From an uncultured Altererythrobacter sp. (GTDB lineage Bacteria; Pseudomonadota; Alphaproteobacteria; Sphingomonadales; Sphingomonadaceae), in contig CALFEA010000177.1 of assembly GCA_937950385.1 (NCBI GenBank), positions 1 to 6,860 on the forward strand: DNA of 6,860 bases. Direction: 5' to 3'. The stretch's first letter is position 1. Each line of letters begins with the position of its first letter. Below the pieces are notes generated by a model that was not told where the DNA came from, made no database searches, and worked only from the letters and a program-made list of their open reading frames with translations. The translations under genes and the position numbers were made by a program. Shown one piece after another: positions 1 through 6,258 of this stretch.

Positions 1-1
1 C

Positions 2-418
2 TATCGCAAGCTGGCGGAACATGCGCTGGAGAAATTGGGCGGAATGGGCGGCAGTGCGTGGACTGAAACTGCGGTCCTCCCCGGCGGCGACATTGATCCA
101 ATGCGTGTAGGCGCGTTCATGGATGAATGCACGGCGCGCTATTCTTTCCTTCCTAGGCCTGCAATCGGCCGCATGGTGCGCGCTTATGGCACAAGGATCG
201 GCCAGATACTCGGCGATGCGCAGGGCCTCAATGATCTGGGTGAGCATTTGGGCGGCGATCTGTATGCGCGCGAGTTGGAATATCTCATCGACCAAGAATT
301 CGTCCACACAGCCGACGATGTTCTGTGGCGGCGTAGCAAGCTGAGGCTGCATTTGGATGCTGCGGCGCAAGCAAAGGTCACCGCATGGTTTGATGCACGC
401 GAAAAGAGCGCGGCATGA
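2..418 (+). CDS. glpD: Glycerol-3-phosphate dehydrogenase (GlpD), C-terminal part, 5' truncated by window edge
   Basis: The reading frame is open from base 2 and ends at the TGA at 416-418, giving the last 138 residues. They match the C-terminal helical domain of aerobic FAD-dependent glycerol-3-phosphate dehydrogenase. The fragment begins YRKLAEHALEKL, continues with WTETAVLPGGD, then YGTRIGQIL, and ends with the family-typical TADDVLWRRSKL shortly before the C-terminus. The enzyme oxidises glycerol-3-phosphate to dihydroxyacetone phosphate at the inner membrane and passes electrons to quinone. The FAD-binding and catalytic domains lie upstream and cannot be checked. The stop codon overlaps the galT start as ATGA, so translation of the two genes is probably coupled. 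Family identity is by recognition of these motifs. Linkage of glpD to galactose genes rather than to glpK or glpR is unusual. Confidence 0.88.
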   Translation, partial: YRKLAEHALEKLGGMGGSAWTETAVLPGGDIDPMRVGAFMDECTARYSFLPRPAIGRMVRAYGTRIGQILGDAQGLNDLGEHLGGDLYARELEYLIDQEFVHTADDVLWRRSKLRLHLDAAAQAKVTAWFDAREKSAA

Positions 419-1506
419 GCGATCCAGTCAAGCTCGAAACAGCCATAGGCGGGGCGCCTATCTATCGCCGCGACTTTATCAAAGCTGATGACAGGACGCT
501 GCGGCTCTATGGCCGAACGCCGCATAGTGAAGAGCCCCTGCACCAATCCAATGACGACATTGCTCAAGGCGGGGAATTGCGCTTCCACCCGTTACGCGGG
601 GAATGGAATGTCTATGCCGCCCACCGGCAGAACCGCACATTTAAGCCATCTGCCGCCGATGATCCGCTGGCCCCGACAAAGCCCGATGGTCCGCCAACAG
701 AAATCCCATTTAGTGATTTTGAATGCGCGGTTTTTGACAATAAGTTCGCGGCTTTTCACCGTAATGCCGCCCTGCCCTCAGCCCTAAACGGTATCGACAT
801 GGAACCGGCCAAGGGCGCTTGTGAAGTCGTCGTCTACGGCCCTGAGGCCAGCGGTAGCTTGCACACCATCGGCTGCGATCGCCGCCAAATTCTGCTGTCC
901 GCAATCAATGATCGCTATTCTTCATTGTTCGATGCCGGATGCGCTTATGTCCTGCCATTTGAGAATCGCGGCGATGCCGTGGGCGTCACGCTGCACCATC
1001 CGCACGGTCAGATCTACGGATTTGAGCGCGTGCCATTGGTAGCGGCGCGCGAGGCGGAGGCTTTTGCAAGCGGATATTCGCTGGAGCGTGAAATCAAAGA
1101 ATGCTTGGGCGATTATGGGCTTGGCGTAGAAGGCGGGATTGCCGCCTTTGTGCCGCGTTTTGCCCGCTTCCCTTACGAGGTTTGGCTCGCACCCGTGAAC
1201 CGCCGCGCAGGCCCATGGGAATGCACGGCAGAGGAATTGGAAGGGCTCGCCTATTGGATGGGCGAAATCACGCGGCTTTATGACGCTTTGTTCCAAGGTC
1301 CAGCCGCCACAATGATGGGCTTTCATTCCGCGCCGAACCCCGCGCTATCCAGCAGCGACAGTCACCATTTCACCGTCCAGTTCTACCCGCTTTTGCGCGG
1401 TCCGGGCCGGGTCAAATATCTCGCCGGAGTTGAACAGCATTCCGGTGTATTTACGATTGATGTGATGCCCGAAACTGCGGTCAAAGCGCTCCGCGAGCTG
1501 CGCTGA
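415..1506 (+). CDS. galT: Galactose-1-phosphate uridylyltransferase (GalT), metal-site-depleted form
   Basis: The 363-residue product fits GalT (E. coli about 348). GalT swaps UMP between UDP-glucose and galactose-1-phosphate in the Leloir pathway, in the cytoplasm. The HIT-fold active site HHPHGQIYGF is present. H197 is the expected uridylylated nucleophile and Q199 matches the conserved glutamine after HPH. Other family segments are the N-terminal HRQNRTF, FENRGDAVGVTL, FHSAPNPA and FYPLLRGPGRVKYLAG. The Cys-Pro-Leu-Cys-Pro zinc motif common in relatives reads D83-P-L-A86-P here. The usual Pro-Asp-His reads P143-E-A145, so only H195 of the E. coli zinc ligands remains. At the iron site E213 and H304 persist, but the two histidines before the FYP motif are T320 and Q322. 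The ATG overlaps the glpD stop by 4 bases and galK follows after one base. Function as GalT is likely; metal content probably differs. Confidence 0.93.
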   Translation: MSDPVKLETAIGGAPIYRRDFIKADDRTLRLYGRTPHSEEPLHQSNDDIAQGGELRFHPLRGEWNVYAAHRQNRTFKPSAADDPLAPTKPDGPPTEIPFSDFECAVFDNKFAAFHRNAALPSALNGIDMEPAKGACEVVVYGPEASGSLHTIGCDRRQILLSAINDRYSSLFDAGCAYVLPFENRGDAVGVTLHHPHGQIYGFERVPLVAAREAEAFASGYSLEREIKECLGDYGLGVEGGIAAFVPRFARFPYEVWLAPVNRRAGPWECTAEELEGLAYWMGEITRLYDALFQGPAATMMGFHSAPNPALSSSDSHHFTVQFYPLLRGPGRVKYLAGVEQHSGVFTIDVMPETAVKALRELR

Positions 1507-1507
1507 T

Positions 1508-2548
1508 ATGGCTAAAACTGTGAGCGTAAATGTGCCAGGCCGCGTCAATCTGATCGGCGAACATACGGATTATAATGGCGGAATGGTGCTGCCCGCGGCC
1601 CTGTCCGTTTCGCTCCAGCTTAGCCTGACGCCGCGTGCTGATAGGGAAGTGATTGTGCGCTCCGCCGCTTATGACCAGCCGGTCAGGCGCACCATCGATG
1701 ATGCGCCAAGCAATGATTGGTCCGATGCGGCATTGGGCGCAGTGCGCGAGGCGATCACTATGGGCATGCTGACAAGCGGCGCTGAGATTTCCGTTAGCTC
1801 CACCATTCCAGCGGGCGCAGGTCTGTCATCATCCGCCGCGCTGATTGTGGCCGTTTTGAAAGCGGCCCGTGAAGCCTCATCCGCAGACTTCAGCGATACC
1901 GAAATTGCATTGGCTGCACGGCGGGTGGAAAATGAATATCTCGGCGTACCATGCGGCATAATGGACCAAATGGCAGTGGCCGCTGCCAGTATCGGCACGG
2001 CCATGGCGCTCGACACCAAAACGCTCCAATATCGCCTGCTGCCTCTGCCAACCACACATGAGCTGATCGTTTTGCATTCCGGCATCAGCCGCCAATTGAG
2101 CGAGGGGCGCTATGCGGTTCGCAAGGAGGAATGCGATACCGCCAAGGCGTATTTCGGCAGTGATGATCTGTGCCTGCTCGACCCCAATATAATCCAGCGC
2201 AGCGATCTGGCAGAGCCCGCCCGGTCCCGCGCCTTGCACTGTGCAACCGAGCACGCGCGAGTTTTGGCCGCGGCGAATGCGCTGGAATCTGGGGACATGA
2301 CGCGGCTTGGCGCGCTGATGAACGCAAGCCATGCCTCGATGCGCGACTTGTTCGATATCTCTCTGCCACCAATCGATGCGCTCGTCGCCGATGGGATCGC
2401 ATTGGGCGCATTGGGCGCGCGCCTAACCGGCGGGGGTTTTGGCGGGTGCATTGTCGCTTTGGTGGAAAACGCCGCGCGCGAGGCATGGCTGGGGCAATTG
2501 CTCGCCAAACATCCCAAGGCGCAATTTATTGATGCCGCTGGCGGCTAG
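1508..2548 (+). CDS. galK: Galactokinase (GalK), GHMP kinase family
   Basis: The 346-residue product carries all three GHMP kinase motifs. The galactokinase signature PGRVNLIGEHTDYNGG lies at residues 10-25, the ATP-binding loop PAGAGLSSSAAL at 101-112, and the C-terminal glycine-rich GARLTGGGFGGC at 303-314. R12 and D153 (in CGIMDQ) correspond to the catalytic Arg/Asp pair of characterised galactokinases. The segment SGISRQLSEGRYAVRKEEC matches the family stretch before the C-terminal half. The enzyme phosphorylates alpha-D-galactose at C1 with ATP, making the substrate of the adjacent GalT. The N-terminus is about 16 residues shorter than in E. coli, so the first helix is reduced. The start is the first ATG after the galT stop, one base away. 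No strong Shine-Dalgarno sequence is visible, which fits translational coupling. No galE or galM is present in this window. Confidence 0.95.
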   Translation: MAKTVSVNVPGRVNLIGEHTDYNGGMVLPAALSVSLQLSLTPRADREVIVRSAAYDQPVRRTIDDAPSNDWSDAALGAVREAITMGMLTSGAEISVSSTIPAGAGLSSSAALIVAVLKAAREASSADFSDTEIALAARRVENEYLGVPCGIMDQMAVAAASIGTAMALDTKTLQYRLLPLPTTHELIVLHSGISRQLSEGRYAVRKEECDTAKAYFGSDDLCLLDPNIIQRSDLAEPARSRALHCATEHARVLAAANALESGDMTRLGALMNASHASMRDLFDISLPPIDALVADGIALGALGARLTGGGFGGCIVALVENAAREAWLGQLLAKHPKAQFIDAAGG

Positions 2549-2551
2549 ACG

Positions 2552-3232
2552 CTAACCCGCAATCGCGCGGGAAATCCCAACATATTGCTCCATCACCCAT
2601 TCCACTGGTTTGCCGATCGTATTCTCCAGCACGCCCAGCTCTGGCGCGAACCATGTCAGCGCAACCAGCCCCATAAACAGCATCATGCCAAACGGGCGCA
2701 GCTTGGCATACATCCCCGCCAGCGAAGGCGGCAGCAGACCTTCCAGAATATGCGAGCCATCGAAGGGCGGGATCGGCAGCAGATTAAACACGCCGAGGAA
2801 AATATTGATCAGGATGAAAAAGACCATGGCTTGTGCAATCAGCGATGGCTCCTCAACACCCGCTTGTCCGGCCATCATGGCGGCCAGCCCCAGCCCGATT
2901 GCGCCAAAAAATGCCAGCACGAAATTCGATGCTGGTCCAGCAGCGGCAACCGCCATCATCCCGAAACGCGGATTGTTCAGCCGGTCTTTACGCACCGGCA
3001 CAGGCTTGGCCCAGCCAAACACAGGCGCGCCCGCCAATGCCAAGGCGCCCGGAACCAGCAAAGTACCAACCGGATCGACATGGCGCAGGGGATTGAGGCT
3101 AAGCCGGTTTAAATCTCTTGCCGTGGTATCGCCCAATTTGAGCGCGGCCAATCCATGCGCGACCTCGTGAAAGACAATCGCAATGATCAGGCACGGCGCA
3201 ATGAGGAGAATTTGTATAAGCGTTTCGGTCAT
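2552..3232 (-). CDS. Site-2 protease-like M50 family membrane metallopeptidase
   Basis: This 226-residue, mostly hydrophobic protein has the M50 hallmarks. The zinc motif HEVAH lies at residues 22-26 inside the first membrane segment. GPASN (99-103) sits in a central helix. The second zinc-binding motif NLLPIPPFDG lies at 150-159, with D158 as the expected third ligand. About five to six membrane segments are visible, near residues 4-28, 57-73, 91-119, 131-152 and 178-197. It resembles the small PDZ-less site-2 proteases annotated as 'site-2 protease family protein' (YwhC-like), which cut substrates within the membrane. The physiological substrate is not evident. In-frame TAA lies 12 bases upstream of the ATG, so the start is well fixed, although no clear ribosome binding site is seen. 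It follows tdk on the same strand after 40 bases, and its 3' end lies 3 bases from the end of galK. Confidence 0.9.
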   Translation of the reverse strand: MTETLIQILLIAPCLIIAIVFHEVAHGLAALKLGDTTARDLNRLSLNPLRHVDPVGTLLVPGALALAGAPVFGWAKPVPVRKDRLNNPRFGMMAVAAAGPASNFVLAFFGAIGLGLAAMMAGQAGVEEPSLIAQAMVFFILINIFLGVFNLLPIPPFDGSHILEGLLPPSLAGMYAKLRPFGMMLFMGLVALTWFAPELGVLENTIGKPVEWVMEQYVGISRAIAG

Positions 3233-3245
3233 GAGCCATGCTTAG

Positions 3246-3265
3246 GCGCAATCGCGCGCAATCGC
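3246..3265. repeat. Perfect tandem duplication of a 10-mer in the tdk/M50 gap
   Basis: GCGCAATCGC occurs twice back to back, at 3246-3255 and 3256-3265, in the 40-base gap between the tdk stop and the M50 peptidase start. The 12-mer CGCAATCGCGCG recurs in the same orientation at 2558-2569, inside the 3' end of the peptidase gene, so the gene is bracketed by the motif. No function can be assigned; simple slippage duplication is the plainest explanation. Confidence 0.6.
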
Positions 3266-3272
3266 TAGGTGA

Positions 3273-3851
3273 CTAAGCGGAGAGAGCTTCGCTGAAATGT
3301 TTACGGCAGAGCGCGACATAGCTTTCATTGCCGCCAATCTCTGTCTGCGCACCTTCGCTGATCGCTTTCCCATCCCCATCAACCCGCAAATTCATGCTCG
3401 CCTTGCGCCCGCAATGGCACACAGCTTTGAGTTCAACGAGGCTATCGGCAATGCCCAGCAAAGCCGCTGATCCGGGGAACAATTCGCCCTGAAAATCGGT
3501 GCGCAATCCATAACACAGCACCGGAATACCGGCCTCATCCGCCAGCCGTGCCAATTGCCACACTTGCGCTTTTGAAAGGAATTGCGCTTCATCGAGCAGC
3601 ACACAGTCGAGCGGCCCAGCGCCATGCTCAGCCATTACATCCGCCCATAAATCGGTATCGGCCGCAAAGCGATGCGCATTTGCTTCAAGGCCAATACGGC
3701 TCGCAATTGGCTTTCCGGCGGAACGATCATCCAGCGCCGCTGTCCATAACATGGTGCGCATTCCGCGTTCACGGTAGTTGAAATCCGCCTGCAATAGCGT
3801 GGTCGATTTGCCTGCATTCATACTGGCATAATAAAAATAGAGCTTGGCCAT
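3273..3851 (-). CDS. tdk: Thymidine kinase, type II (Tdk)
   Basis: The 192-residue product fits the type II thymidine kinase family, whose members are about 190-205 residues long. The P-loop SMNAGKST lies at residues 10-17, near the N-terminus after the first strand. The DEAQF box (87-91) carries the expected general base E88. The C-terminal zinc/lasso domain is recognisable as VCHCGRKASMNLRV (144-157), then IGGNESYVALCRKHF (172-186); C145, C147, C182 and H185 are the candidate zinc ligands. The enzyme phosphorylates thymidine (and deoxyuridine) to the monophosphate with ATP in the salvage pathway in the cytoplasm. The ATG at 3851-3849 begins MAKLYFYYAS, the usual family start. It is the first gene of a likely two-gene transcript with the downstream M50 peptidase and is divergent from the AbgT transporter. 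Nothing looks broken. Confidence 0.95.
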   Translation of the reverse strand: MAKLYFYYASMNAGKSTTLLQADFNYRERGMRTMLWTAALDDRSAGKPIASRIGLEANAHRFAADTDLWADVMAEHGAGPLDCVLLDEAQFLSKAQVWQLARLADEAGIPVLCYGLRTDFQGELFPGSAALLGIADSLVELKAVCHCGRKASMNLRVDGDGKAISEGAQTEIGGNESYVALCRKHFSEALSA

Positions 3852-3974
3852 GGGCGCTTACTTAAACCGATCTTTGCCTGCCCGCCAGTCGCGCCGCTGT
3901 ATTCAGTGGGGAGACAGGAACCGCGCGCAATGCTAGCGATCAGCCAAAGACAAACAAAGAGTGAGAATTTCGTA
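3852..3974. promoter_or_regulatory. Divergent intergenic control region between tdk and the AbgT transporter
   Basis: These 123 bases must hold the promoters of both divergent transcripts. On the plus strand, TTGCCT (3874-3879) and TGTATT (3898-3903) are 18 bases apart, a weak sigma-70-like pair matching only part of each consensus. A purine-rich stretch, AAAGAGTGAGA around 3956-3966, probably supplies the ribosome binding site for the transporter start at 3975. No strong operator palindrome was seen. The regulatory role is inferred from gene orientation; the promoter elements themselves are guesses. Confidence 0.4.
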
Positions 3975-5615
3975 ATGGCAAGCACTGGGGCAGAGGTAAG
4001 CGCGGCAGCAGGACAAAAGGGTATTTTGGGCTGGGTTGAGCGTACGGGCAACAAATTGCCCGATCCGGTTTTCCTATTCTTTTATCTCATTCTTGCGCTC
4101 GTCGCCGTGTCAGTGATTGCCGCTTTATCCGGCGTCTCTGCGCTGCACCCCACCACTGTGGATGAAGCCACAAATGCGCCACTGAAAATCGAGGCGCTCA
4201 GCCTGCTATCGCCTGACAATATTCAGCGTCTTTGGGTCGAAATGCCAAAGACATTCACCCACTTCCACCCGCTTGGATATGTGCTCGTCGTGATGTTGGG
4301 CGCAGGCGTTGCAGAACGATCAGGCTTTTTTGCAGCCGGCATGTCTAGCGCTGTAAAAAGCGCGCCTAAGGCTTTGCTCACACCCGTTGTTGCCCTCGTG
4401 GCAATGATCGGCAACCATGCAGCAGATGCCGGATATGTCGTTCTAATCCCGCTGGCTGGCATATTGTTCGCCGCCGCTGGGCGTCATCCACTGGCCGGAA
4501 TTGCCGCCGCTTTTGCTGGCGTATCAGGCGGGTTCAGCGCAAATATTTCACCCGGCCAGCTCGATGCTTTGCTGTTCGGCATTACCGAAGAAGCCGTTGG
4601 CGCAAGCGCGCTCGATCCGGCATGGACAGCGAATATTGCGGGCAATTGGTATTTTATCGCCGCGATGACATTCATCTATCTACCGATTATTTGGCTCGTT
4701 ACCGATAAGATTATTGAGCCGCGCCTTGGCGCATGGACGGGCGGCGCATCCGCTGGCGCCGGTGACGGCACAAGCCCCGATCCCGCGATGGAGAGCGGGC
4801 CGCTCGCAGCCAAGGGCCTGCGTCACGCCGGATTGGCGGCATTGTTTGTTGTCGCACTTTGGGCAGTGATGGTGTTTGCGCCCGGCACGCCGCTGGTCAA
4901 TGAAGCCGCATGTGATGGAATTCCAGCTGCGGATTGCTCCATCCATTCTGAATTGCGTCCGCTTTATCAATCGCTAGTCGGGGCATTCTTCCTGCTGTTT
5001 TTGCTCACTGGCTGGGCTTATGGTCGCGCAACTGGCGTGATCAAAAATCACCGCGATTTGGTCGCTATGATGGCCGAAAGCATGAAGGACATGGGCTATT
5101 ACCTCGTGCTGGCGTTTGCCGCTGCGCATTTTGTTGCCATGTTCAATTGGTCAAACCTTGGTCTGATTTCAGCAGTGCATGGCGCCGATGCAATTGAATC
5201 CACCGGCTTGCCGCTCCCGCTGGTGCTGGGCCTGATGGTTTTGTTCACCGGCCTGCTCAATTTATTTGTCGGTTCAGCGAGCGCAAAATGGGCGCTGCTT
5301 GCCCCCATCCTTGTGCCGATGCTGATGCTCTTGGGGATCAGCCCAGAAGGCGCAACGGCGGCCTACCGCGTCGGTGACAGCGCGACCAATATTATCACCC
5401 CGCTAATGGTCTATTTCCCGCTGATCTTGGTGTTTGCGCAGCGTTGGCAAAAGGATTTCGGCCTCGGCAGTTTGACCGCAATGATGCTGCCATATTCGGT
5501 TTGGCTGCTGATTTCAGGTACATTGCTGATTGTGCTGTGGTTCTATCTCGGCATTCCTCTAGGGCCTGATGCGCCGGTGGATTACGCTTTGCCGGTTGCG
5601 GGAGCTGGTGGATAG
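3975..5615 (+). CDS. AbgT-family transporter (p-aminobenzoyl-glutamate / antimetabolite transport)
   Basis: From the ATG at 3975 the product has 546 residues (AbgT about 508, MtrF about 522). It is a polytopic inner-membrane protein of the AbgT family. Members import p-aminobenzoyl-glutamate (E. coli AbgT) or have been reported to export sulfonamides (MtrF, YdaH). The residues reported as important in MtrF appear with matching spacing: D197 in the first re-entrant hairpin (SPGQLDALLFGITEEA), then W439, P457, R465, D468 and P476 in the second half (SASAKWALL ... YRVGDSATNIITP). The GNHAADAGYVVL segment (147-158) is also family-typical. The loop near residues 303-330 holds two cysteines, C313 and C321. 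An earlier in-frame GTG at 3906 would add 23 polar residues and has no better ribosome site, so 3975 is preferred. Transport direction and substrate cannot be told from sequence. Confidence 0.9.
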   Translation: MASTGAEVSAAAGQKGILGWVERTGNKLPDPVFLFFYLILALVAVSVIAALSGVSALHPTTVDEATNAPLKIEALSLLSPDNIQRLWVEMPKTFTHFHPLGYVLVVMLGAGVAERSGFFAAGMSSAVKSAPKALLTPVVALVAMIGNHAADAGYVVLIPLAGILFAAAGRHPLAGIAAAFAGVSGGFSANISPGQLDALLFGITEEAVGASALDPAWTANIAGNWYFIAAMTFIYLPIIWLVTDKIIEPRLGAWTGGASAGAGDGTSPDPAMESGPLAAKGLRHAGLAALFVVALWAVMVFAPGTPLVNEAACDGIPAADCSIHSELRPLYQSLVGAFFLLFLLTGWAYGRATGVIKNHRDLVAMMAESMKDMGYYLVLAFAAAHFVAMFNWSNLGLISAVHGADAIESTGLPLPLVLGLMVLFTGLLNLFVGSASAKWALLAPILVPMLMLLGISPEGATAAYRVGDSATNIITPLMVYFPLILVFAQRWQKDFGLGSLTAMMLPYSVWLLISGTLLIVLWFYLGIPLGPDAPVDYALPVAGAGG

Positions 5616-5618
5616 CAA

Positions 5619-5632
5619 CTGAAACCTTTCAG
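5619..5632. repeat. Perfect short inverted repeat upstream of yceI
   Basis: CTGAAA and TTTCAG flank a two-base CC centre, starting 3 bases after the transporter stop codon. As RNA it could only fold as a weak 5-bp stem with a 4-base loop and has no T-tract, so it is a poor terminator. It overlaps the candidate -35 element TGAAAC, so it could be an operator or chance symmetry. Confidence 0.4.
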
Positions 5633-5647
5633 CCTAGGTCAACGTAT
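5620..5647 (+). promoter_or_regulatory. Candidate ECF-sigma-type promoter for the YceI gene
   Basis: TGAAAC (5620-5625) and CGTAT (5643-5647) are separated by 17 bases. This resembles extracytoplasmic-function sigma promoters, which combine a GAAC/AAAC-type -35 with a CGT-type -10 (for example the Bacillus SigW class TGAAAC/CGTA at 16 bases, or alphaproteobacterial EcfG GGAAC/CGTT at 16-17). The transcript would start about 15 bases before the ATG and leave just enough room for the ribosome binding site. The match is by eye to a short motif and may be chance. Confidence 0.28.
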
Positions 5648-5655
5648 AGCCTCAT

Positions 5656-5662
5656 AGAGGAG
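5656..5662 (+). promoter_or_regulatory. Strong Shine-Dalgarno site fixing the YceI start
   Basis: AGAGGAG lies 5 bases before the ATG at 5668. It is the best ribosome binding site in the window. It rules out the in-frame GTG at 5662, which overlaps it, as the start. A small CCTC/GAGG stem (5650-5653 with 5657-5660) could partly mask it. Confidence 0.75.
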
Positions 5663-5667
5663 TGCTT

Positions 5668-6258
5668 ATGACCCAATTGACAATGACCGACCTTACAAGG
5701 CCGGCAAAGTTTATCGCCCTGCCGATTGCCGCAGCCTTGCTTATGGGCAACGCGCAGCAGAGCTATACGCTGGATACAAAGGCCAGTTCGATCGCTGCCA
5801 AAGTGCCGTTTTTGGGTATTGGCAGCCGAACAGCAACTTTCAATACTCTGACGGGGTCTGTGGCCTTTGTGCCAAACAAGCCCAGCGCTGCAAAAGTCAA
5901 TGTCACCATTCATACGCGCGATATTAAAGCGCCCGATGCGTTGACGCTCAAGCGTTTGAAATCCGACAAATTCTTTTGGGTCGACAAATATCCCAAGGCG
6001 ACTTTTAAGGGCTCCAACTTGACCATGACCAGCGCGCGAAAGGGCAAGATTTCCGGCACTCTGACAGCGCGCGGCGTAACCCGGGCTGAAACGCTTTTTG
6101 TGACCTTTGATCGCCCGCCAACGCAGGCTGCGGGCAAAGCAATCAATCTGACCGGAAGCATGAAAATCAACCGGCGCAATTACGGGATGACATCATTTGC
6201 TTTGGTGGTCGGCAAGACAGTGACGATCAATTTAAAAGCGCGAATGATCCCGCGTTAA
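5668..6258 (+). CDS. Secreted YceI-family protein (periplasmic lipid/isoprenoid-binding-like)
   Basis: The 196-residue product begins with a signal peptide: basic residues R11 and K14, hydrophobic FIALPIAAALLMG (15-27), and probable cleavage after A29 (GNA/QQS). The mature part is a YceI-type lipocalin-like beta barrel. It shows YTLDTKASSIAAKVPFLG at its start, LKSDKFFWVDKYPKATFKGS (97-116), GTLTARGVTRAETL (130-143) and the closing INRRNYGM (167-174), a variant of the family's INRSDFGM. Family members are periplasmic; a structural homologue (TT1927b) binds a polyprenyl chain, and E. coli YceI is a pH- and stress-linked periplasmic protein. The role here is unknown. The start is set by AGAGGAG 5 bases upstream. 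It lies 52 bases after the AbgT transporter on the same strand and may have its own promoter. The mature domain looks intact. Confidence 0.9.
   Translation: MTQLTMTDLTRPAKFIALPIAAALLMGNAQQSYTLDTKASSIAAKVPFLGIGSRTATFNTLTGSVAFVPNKPSAAKVNVTIHTRDIKAPDALTLKRLKSDKFFWVDKYPKATFKGSNLTMTSARKGKISGTLTARGVTRAETLFVTFDRPPTQAAGKAINLTGSMKINRRNYGMTSFALVVGKTVTINLKARMIPR

Noticed and set aside
184..588. A 134-residue minus-strand open frame across the glpD/galT junction
   Set aside because: It lies antisense to two clearly recognised coding regions, shows no family motif, and is explained by GC-rich codon bias in the real genes.
2085..2517. Two overlapping minus-strand open frames inside galK
   Set aside because: They are Arg/Ser/Pro-rich shadow translations antisense to an intact galactokinase with all its motifs.
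2556..2571. CCCGC/GCGGG hairpin as a galK terminator
   Set aside because: A 5-bp stem without a U-run, lying inside the peptidase coding sequence, is too weak to call.
2585..3170. Plus-strand open frames of 175 and 186 residues opposite the M50 peptidase
   Set aside because: The minus-strand frame carries HEVAH and FDG zinc motifs plus membrane helices; the plus-strand products are low-complexity and have no ribosome binding site.
3917..3940. GGAAC at 3917-3921 as an EcfG-type -35 element for the transporter
   Set aside because: No CGTT-type -10 sits at the required 16-17 base spacing; the nearest is CGAT at 15 bases.
3906..3974. GTG at 3906 as the start of the AbgT-family transporter
   Set aside because: It adds 23 polar residues not expected before the first membrane segment, and the ATG at 3975 has a purine-rich ribosome site just upstream and gives the family-like N-terminus.
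5619..5632. The inverted repeat after the transporter stop as a rho-independent terminator
   Set aside because: The stem is only about 5 bp, AT-rich, and has no following T-run.
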